Below are positions 59,295-64,000 of a stretch of DNA of 64,000 bases, piece by piece (the first letter of the stretch is position 1; each line of letters begins with the position of its first letter). Made by a program: the position numbers and the translations under genes. The notes under the pieces are model-generated. The model did no database searches. It saw nothing but the letters and a program-made list of their open reading frames with translations, and was not told the DNA's origin. Source of the DNA: Candidatus Methanoperedens sp. (GTDB lineage Archaea > Halobacteriota > Methanosarcinia > Methanosarcinales > Methanoperedenaceae). The stretch lies in contig VEPM01000015.1 in the NCBI GenBank assembly GCA_012026795.1, positions 34,010 through 98,009 on the forward strand. The letters run 5' to 3'.

Positions 59295-60656
59295 TTACTC
59301 CTTCCCGATAATATTTTCTGATCCTGATATGGAACATATCTTGCCTGTATGTAATTCCCTTATATAATCGATAATGGCCGGAACTACCTTGAATACATCA
59401 CCCACGATACCATAGGTTGCAACCTCAAATATCGGGGCATTTTTATCCAGGTTGATAGCGATTATGACATCCGAATTTTGCATCCCGACCAGGTGCTGGA
59501 TAGCGCCGCTGATGCCGCATGCGATATAAATTTTAGGTCTTACGGTTTTGCCTGTTTGGCCAACCTGGCGTTCTGCGCCCATCCAGCCCGCTTCAACCAC
59601 AGCGCGCGAACAACCAACTACGCCGCCAAGCTCATCAGCAAGCTCCTGCAACATCCCGAAATTCTCCTTTGCCTGCATTCCTCTGCCCCCTGCAACTATG
59701 ACATCTGCTGCCGCAAGGTCACACTCCGCTCTCTGGTCTTTGATAATTTCCAGCACCTTGACAGCAACATCATCTTCTTTGATCGCAAAAAATTCACGGA
59801 CTATCTCACCCGTGTGCGATGTATCCTTACAGGGTAAAGGCATCACATGTGGTCGCACCGTGGACATTTGCGGCCTTGTCCGTTCTGTAAGGATCGTTGC
59901 CATTATATTGCCGCCAAAAGCCGGACGTGTTTGCAACAAAAAACCTTTTTCATCTACATCAAGACCCGTACAATCCGCGGTCAGGCCGGTGTTCAGTTTT
60001 GTAGCAACTGCGCCTGCAAGGTCTCTTCCAAGACCTGTAGCGCCCATAAGTAATATTTCGGGTTTGTACTTTTTCACCAGGTAACAGATGGCCTTATTAT
60101 AAGTCTCGGTGCGGTAATAATGAAATACGGGAGCATCCAGTAAATAAACACGGGAAGCACCATACGCAAAAGACTCCTGGCACAGATGCTCTACTTTATC
60201 GCCGATTACTATGGAGCAAAGTTCAACGCCCAAGGTTTTAGCCAGCTTCGCGCCAGCGCCCAGCAATTCCCATGAAACGGTAGCAGGCTCGCCTTCGGTA
60301 TGTTCCACAAAAATCCATACCCCTCTGTATTCTTTGATATGGGCCGTTGCTGCGGCTTCTTCAATACTGACTTCTTTTGTGCCAGTTCCCTTTGCGGATG
60401 CAGCTATCTGCTCAAGGATTTTCTTTTCCTCGGGTGTATAAAAAATCTCAAGGGCCTGGGCAGGGCAAACCTTGATACATCTGCGACAGCCAATGCACTT
60501 TTCCAGGTTGATGACAGGCTCGCCTTTATCATTCATTTCTATGGCATCTTCGGGGCAGGAACTCTGGCAGCGCGCTCCGCAAGCGATGCATTTTCCCGGG
60601 ATAAGTTTAGCTATGCCGCGTGGTTTGCGTATCTTTTTCTCTCCTTCTTCATCCAT
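59295..60656 (-). CDS. etfA: Electron transfer flavoprotein alpha with N-terminal ferredoxin
   Basis: 453 residues. The N-terminal 70 residues carry two [4Fe-4S] motifs (CIACGARCQSSCP; CIGCRRCIKVCP), as in the CarE-type EtfA of acetogens. Then comes the EtfA body and the C-terminal FAD domain: VIVAGGRGMQAKENFGMLQE, VGCSRAVVEAGWMGAERQVGQTGKTV, YIACGISGAIQHLVGMQNS and VIIAINLDKNAPIFEVATYGIVGD. The fused ferredoxin gives a route between clusters and FAD. Between etfB (35 nt) and the membrane oxidoreductase (3 nt). Confidence 0.92.
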   Translation of the reverse strand: MDEEGEKKIRKPRGIAKLIPGKCIACGARCQSSCPEDAIEMNDKGEPVINLEKCIGCRRCIKVCPAQALEIFYTPEEKKILEQIAASAKGTGTKEVSIEEAAATAHIKEYRGVWIFVEHTEGEPATVSWELLGAGAKLAKTLGVELCSIVIGDKVEHLCQESFAYGASRVYLLDAPVFHYYRTETYNKAICYLVKKYKPEILLMGATGLGRDLAGAVATKLNTGLTADCTGLDVDEKGFLLQTRPAFGGNIMATILTERTRPQMSTVRPHVMPLPCKDTSHTGEIVREFFAIKEDDVAVKVLEIIKDQRAECDLAAADVIVAGGRGMQAKENFGMLQELADELGGVVGCSRAVVEAGWMGAERQVGQTGKTVRPKIYIACGISGAIQHLVGMQNSDVIIAINLDKNAPIFEVATYGIVGDVFKVVPAIIDYIRELHTGKICSISGSENIIGKE

Positions 60657-60691
60657 AAACTTGTGCCTCTACAGTATTTAACTCATGTCTC

Positions 60692-61504
60692 CTATAAATT
60701 CAGGATATTTTTCTCTTTAAGCCTTTCGACCAATAATCTGGCAGAAGCCTTTGGATCTTTGACCCCATCCCCGATTATCTCCCCTTTCTCTCTCTGGGGC
60801 GAAAAGATTTTCCGCACCTGTGTAGCAGAACCCTTAAGGCCGATAGTATCTTCTCTAAGTCCTATCTCTTTGTTGTTCCATAATGTCACGGGAGCATCCC
60901 GTGCAAAAAGGCGCATAGGCACTTTCGGATAACGCGGACGGTTTATTTCCCGGAGCACCGAGATCATTGAAGGAAGCGGGGCTTCAACTATTTCGTGCCT
61001 GCCTTCCAGCCTGCGGCTGACTCTTATTTTTTTTGCTTTCAAATCCACATTTTCAATATGGTCTATAAGGGTCAATTGTGAATAACCTAACCTGGTTGCA
61101 ATACCAGGCCCGACCTGCGCTGTGTCCCCATCAATGGTCTGCCTGCCGCAAATTACCATTGCCACTTCTTCTTTTGTACCAAGCTTCCTGATGGCTTCGG
61201 CCAGAACCATACTGGTTGCAAGAGTATCTGCTCCTCCAAAAGCCCTGTCGCTTAAAAGTATTACCTCATCAGCCCCAAGGGAAAGGGCTTTTCGCAGTGT
61301 AACTTCTGTATTTGGAGGCCCCATGGAAATAACCGCTATGCGAAAGCCGTATTTTTCTTTAAGCCTGAGACTTTCTTCCAGGGCATAGGTATCAAACGGA
61401 TTTATTATGAACGGTACACCCTCTCTTATCAAAGTACCGGTGACCGGGTCAACTTTTACCTGGGTAGTATCCGGTACCTGTTTTACACATGTAACGATTA
61501 ACAT
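60692..61504 (-). CDS. etfB: Electron transfer flavoprotein beta
   Basis: 270 residues. N-terminal MLIVTCVKQVPDTTQVKVDP is the EtfB hallmark. NPFDTYALEESLRLKEKYG, SLGADEVILLSDRAFGGADT, CGRQTIDGDTAQVGPGIATRLGY (AMP/FAD-binding loop) and the C-terminal hydrophobic docking part follow. First gene of the minus-strand operon. The electron donor is not visible: no acyl-CoA dehydrogenase or lactate/glycolate dehydrogenase is nearby. Confidence 0.94.
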   Translation of the reverse strand: MLIVTCVKQVPDTTQVKVDPVTGTLIREGVPFIINPFDTYALEESLRLKEKYGFRIAVISMGPPNTEVTLRKALSLGADEVILLSDRAFGGADTLATSMVLAEAIRKLGTKEEVAMVICGRQTIDGDTAQVGPGIATRLGYSQLTLIDHIENVDLKAKKIRVSRRLEGRHEIVEAPLPSMISVLREINRPRYPKVPMRLFARDAPVTLWNNKEIGLREDTIGLKGSATQVRKIFSPQREKGEIIGDGVKDPKASARLLVERLKEKNILNL

Positions 61505-61824
61505 TTTAAATTATCCCTCAGCATATACTTATATTCTTTATACAACCATAAAAATTATTGCTTCCTTAATATCAATTTGCCTCCCTGTTTCAGGTCAAGC
61601 ATGCTCCTTGTATTGTAATCTTATCAGGTCTTAATGAGTGCATGGTATTCTCTCATAATCTAATGTTCCCCGTTTTTAATATCATAATAATACTTATAAT
61701 GTATAAAAGTATCTATATATCGTAATAATCAGTGCATAAAAAAGAAGGAAAAAGTTAAGGTTAATGGAAGTGTGTAAAAAGCGGGACGTCAAATATTGTC
61801 GTTGAATATACGGGATGTTAAGGA
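61505..61824. other. Divergent promoter region, no gene seen
   Basis: About 320 bases between etfB (minus) and the HAD gene (plus). AT-rich, with a plausible TATA element near 61700-61710 (ATGTATAAAAGTAT) for the HAD side. No ORF with a ribosome-binding site, no tRNA-like fold, and no strong inverted repeat. Confidence 0.45.
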
Positions 61825-62502
61825 ATGATTCTAAAAGCAGTGATTTTTGATATGGATGGTGTGCTTATTGATTCTATGCCCTATCATGCGGATGCATGGA
61901 TAGCTGTTTTTGCAAGGGTGGGTATTAAAGTCAAGAGGGATGATATCTATAAGATGGAAGGTTCAAACCATGTTGGAATAATCAGGATGGTATTTGAAAA
62001 AGTAGGACGGATACCTGAACCTGAGGACTTTGATAAACTTGCAGAGGAAAAAAAGAAGATATTTTCAAAAATCAACAAGGCGACTGTTTTTGAAGGAATA
62101 TATGAATTGATCGACGACTTAAAAAACAAATATGATCTTGCGGTCGTATCCGGCTCTGATAAAACAGTTGTCAAAGAGTTAATTGAGTACTTTTTCCCGG
62201 ATATATTTTCTGTAATGGTGACAGGAAACGATGTTATTGAGGGAAAGCCATCGCCCCTGCCTTATTTAAAAGCTGTTGAAATGCTAAAAGTCAGAAAAGA
62301 TGAATGTATCGTTATCGAAAATGCGCCCCTGGGTGTTGAATCTGCAAAAAGGGCGGGCCTGTACTGTATAGCAATCCCAACGTACGTGGAACCGGAATTA
62401 TTGGAGGATGCAGATATTGTGCTTCCAGACCATGCAAGGTTGAAAGAATGTATATCGAAATTTGACATTCAATTTAAAAGCCATTTCCACATGGGCAAGT
62501 AA
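61825..62502 (+). CDS. HAD-superfamily phosphatase/phosphomutase
   Basis: 225 residues. HAD motif I VIFDMDGVLIDSMPYH (nucleophile and acid Asp), motif II VVSGSDKT, motif III lysine in IEGKPSPLPYLKA and motif IV VIENAPLGVESAKRAG. The helical cap lies between I and II (about 16-85), as in the beta-phosphoglucomutase/phosphoglycolate phosphatase subgroup. Substrate cannot be inferred. Preceded by TAAGGA. Its 3' end overlaps the convergent DUF4143 ATPase gene by 34 nt. Confidence 0.85.
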   Translation: MILKAVIFDMDGVLIDSMPYHADAWIAVFARVGIKVKRDDIYKMEGSNHVGIIRMVFEKVGRIPEPEDFDKLAEEKKKIFSKINKATVFEGIYELIDDLKNKYDLAVVSGSDKTVVKELIEYFFPDIFSVMVTGNDVIEGKPSPLPYLKAVEMLKVRKDECIVIENAPLGVESAKRAGLYCIAIPTYVEPELLEDADIVLPDHARLKECISKFDIQFKSHFHMGK

Positions 62503-63749
62503 TTTATGATCTTTCCATTTTTTTCAATACTTTTCTCCTCATCTTCCGTTAAAATAATTCCTTCATTAACATCAAGTTCCTCCATAGCATATTCCAACGC
62601 CCTTTCTTCGCGCCTCTGCGTAACGTCGTTCCTTACATCCCATGCGACCTGGATAAGCTCTGTGATTTTTTGGCCAGCTTTTACTACAAAATCAACTTCA
62701 TAACCATCCTGGTTCTTCCAGTAGTAAACATCAATATTGCGTCGCTTAAGTTCAACGAAAACAACCGTCTCCGCAAGCCTTCCTGTGTCATTAGAAAAAC
62801 GCAGACAGACGGCATTCCTGATGCCCGTATCCACAGGGTATGTTTTTTTATTCTGCTTGAACTGTGTCTTCAATTTGAATGAAAAAATGGGAAGGTCATG
62901 TATCAAAAGGGATTCTTTCAGATAGCCGATATATTTCTCAGCAGTCTCAACAGCAGTGTCAGTAGCTTTCGCCACGCTGTTACTTGAGTATTGCGCTCCG
63001 GGATTTGTCAGTAAAAAGCGGCATATCTTGTCTGTTATCTCAAAGGTTGCACCATATCTGGAAGAAATATCCCTTGCAAGAATGTCATTGTAAAGCATAG
63101 TGAGCACCTGTTTTCGTCCGAAATCATCGAGTCCTGCTGTTTCAGGAAAGCCCCCGGCTTCAAGATATGCGCTCAGGTAATGGAGTAGCTTGTCTTTATT
63201 GTAAGCCAGGTATTCAGGACTGAAATCCTCCCACCCTCTTTTTTTTAGATATTCCCTGAAGGAAAAAGGTGTAGCTCCAAAGGTTATATGCCTGCCTGTC
63301 AGGACTCTTCCCATATCCTGTGAAAGCAGGCTTGCAGATGAGCCTGAAATGAATATTCTCCGGAATTTTTTTGTGTCGTAAAGCGTCCTTACCCAGCGTT
63401 CCCATCCTGCTTTTTGCTGTATCTCATCAAGGAATATGTGGGAAGTATCAGGATTTATTTTAAATATCTCCTTCTGGAGTTCGGGAAATGTGGCAGCATT
63501 TATTGATGGGTCATCGAAGTTCAGGAACATGATGTCCTTTGCCCGCACTCCCTGGGAGGTCAGATGCTCTGCCACCTGATAGAGAATAGTGGTCTTGCCG
63601 CACCGCCTGACCCCTATTATGTCTTTTATGTGGGGAGTGCCGAGGCTTTTGATGATGTCATCTGTTATGTCTCTTCTGATACCAGTGAGAGATGGAGGCA
63701 TCTTTTGTGCCCACCATGGGTTCCATGAACGGATGGATTGATCGAGCAT
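62469..63749 (-). CDS. AAA ATPase with DUF4143 domain
   Basis: 426 residues. Walker A IIGVRRCGKTTILYQ, Walker B SHIFLDEIQQKAGWERWVRTL, sensor FISGSSASLLSQDMGRVLTGRH. Then a winged helix/DUF4143 C-terminal part: YSSNSVAKATDTAVETAEKYIGYLKES, GRLAETVVFVELKRRNIDVYYWKNQDGYEVDFVV (PD-(D/E)XK-like core). These ATPases are abundant in archaeal and bacterial genomes and move frequently; cellular role unknown. Next to an insertion-sequence start. It differs in sequence from the DUF234-type ATPase at 18.5-20 kb. Confidence 0.8.
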   Translation of the reverse strand: MLDQSIRSWNPWWAQKMPPSLTGIRRDITDDIIKSLGTPHIKDIIGVRRCGKTTILYQVAEHLTSQGVRAKDIMFLNFDDPSINAATFPELQKEIFKINPDTSHIFLDEIQQKAGWERWVRTLYDTKKFRRIFISGSSASLLSQDMGRVLTGRHITFGATPFSFREYLKKRGWEDFSPEYLAYNKDKLLHYLSAYLEAGGFPETAGLDDFGRKQVLTMLYNDILARDISSRYGATFEITDKICRFLLTNPGAQYSSNSVAKATDTAVETAEKYIGYLKESLLIHDLPIFSFKLKTQFKQNKKTYPVDTGIRNAVCLRFSNDTGRLAETVVFVELKRRNIDVYYWKNQDGYEVDFVVKAGQKITELIQVAWDVRNDVTQRREERALEYAMEELDVNEGIILTEDEEKSIEKNGKIINYLPMWKWLLN

Positions 63750-63960
63750 GATAGATTGTTTCTGGCGGGGGAGGTTATATATGTTTCGATGAATGTCGAG
63801 GATTTTTAAGGAGTTGATTAGATTTTTGTTGAGGAAAGTATAAAATTATCTTATGGTGAGAAATAGTTGGCATATGTGAATTCAATAAATCATATATTTA
63901 TCCCACATTCCGCACATGGTGCCCGTTGATTTTATATAATCAAAATAAGAATCAACCGGC

Positions 63961-64000
63961 ATGGAATATTCGAGTAAAAACATTGATCACCTTGGTATAG
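63961..64000 (+). mobile_element. Start of an IS transposase (IS1634-like), cut by window end
   Basis: The last 40 bases encode MEYSSKNIDHLGI, the typical beginning of DUF4277-type transposases of the IS1634 group. Only 13 codons are visible, so the family call is tentative. The element's left end must lie within about 63850-63960; I could not define its terminal inverted repeat without the other end. Confidence 0.5.

Overview
The window reads as a chromosomal segment of a methane-metabolising archaeon, most likely an anaerobic methane oxidiser of the 'Candidatus Methanoperedens' (ANME-2d) type within the Methanosarcinales. The evidence is a complete mcrBDGA operon, a formylmethanofuran dehydrogenase operon (fwdDBAC), coenzyme F430 genes (cfbA, cfbE), the McrA-arginine methylase Mmp10 and an MtrD subunit, found together with menaquinone and ETF chemistry (an MqnE-like aminofutalosine synthase and an EtfBA plus membrane FeS oxidoreductase operon). 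Methanogens normally lack menaquinone; Methanoperedens uses it. The organism call is inference. I saw no rRNA or tRNA gene and no CRISPR array.

Layout. 0-3.5 kb: a minus-strand housekeeping set (HD-domain protein start, tfe, ATP-grasp, trm56) and a secreted repeat protein. 3.6-7.7 kb: a six-PAS histidine kinase with a receiver domain, preceded by a PAS fragment. 7.8-10.6 kb: cfbA, cfbE and deoxyhypusine synthase. 11.2-15.4 kb: a nitrogen module (structured leader, 36-residue small ORF, glnA, nrpR, radical SAM gene). 15.4-26.1 kb: a second membrane histidine kinase, a JAMM protease, an archaeal ATPase, a phosphohexomutase, yggS-mqnE, a TRAM protein and an XPD-like helicase. 26.4-31.1 kb: a small unrecognised gene, then fwdDBAC. 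31.1-32.3 kb: an AT-rich patch. 32.4-44.2 kb: the methanogenesis core (AhpD-like, mmp10, DUF2098, mcrBDGA with a clear terminator, a DnaJ-type zinc protein), followed by a B12-radical-SAM/PqqD-like plus KamA-like gene pair.

44.2-57.3 kb is an ion-transport island: ClC channel, MscS channel, an orphan mtrD, DUF1646 transporter, two UspA copies, a DASS transporter, a Na+/Ca2+ exchanger, DUF1614 and TrkH. It contains a segmental duplication whose second copy has decayed. Both DASS copies, TrkH, one exchanger copy and one small-ORF copy are broken. Two almost identical 35-bp promoter-like repeats lie in front of a small membrane protein and in front of mtrD, with a membrane-anchored winged-helix regulator between them.

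57.3-61.5 kb is the etfB-etfA-oxidoreductase operon, probably feeding electrons to menaquinone. The window ends with a HAD phosphatase, a DUF4143 ATPase and the first codons of an insertion-sequence transposase.

The most interesting undescribed candidates are: (i) the multi-helix leader plus small ORF ahead of glnA; (ii) the B12-radical-SAM/KamA pair next to mcr; (iii) the orphan mtrD placed in an ion-transport island with a shared promoter repeat.
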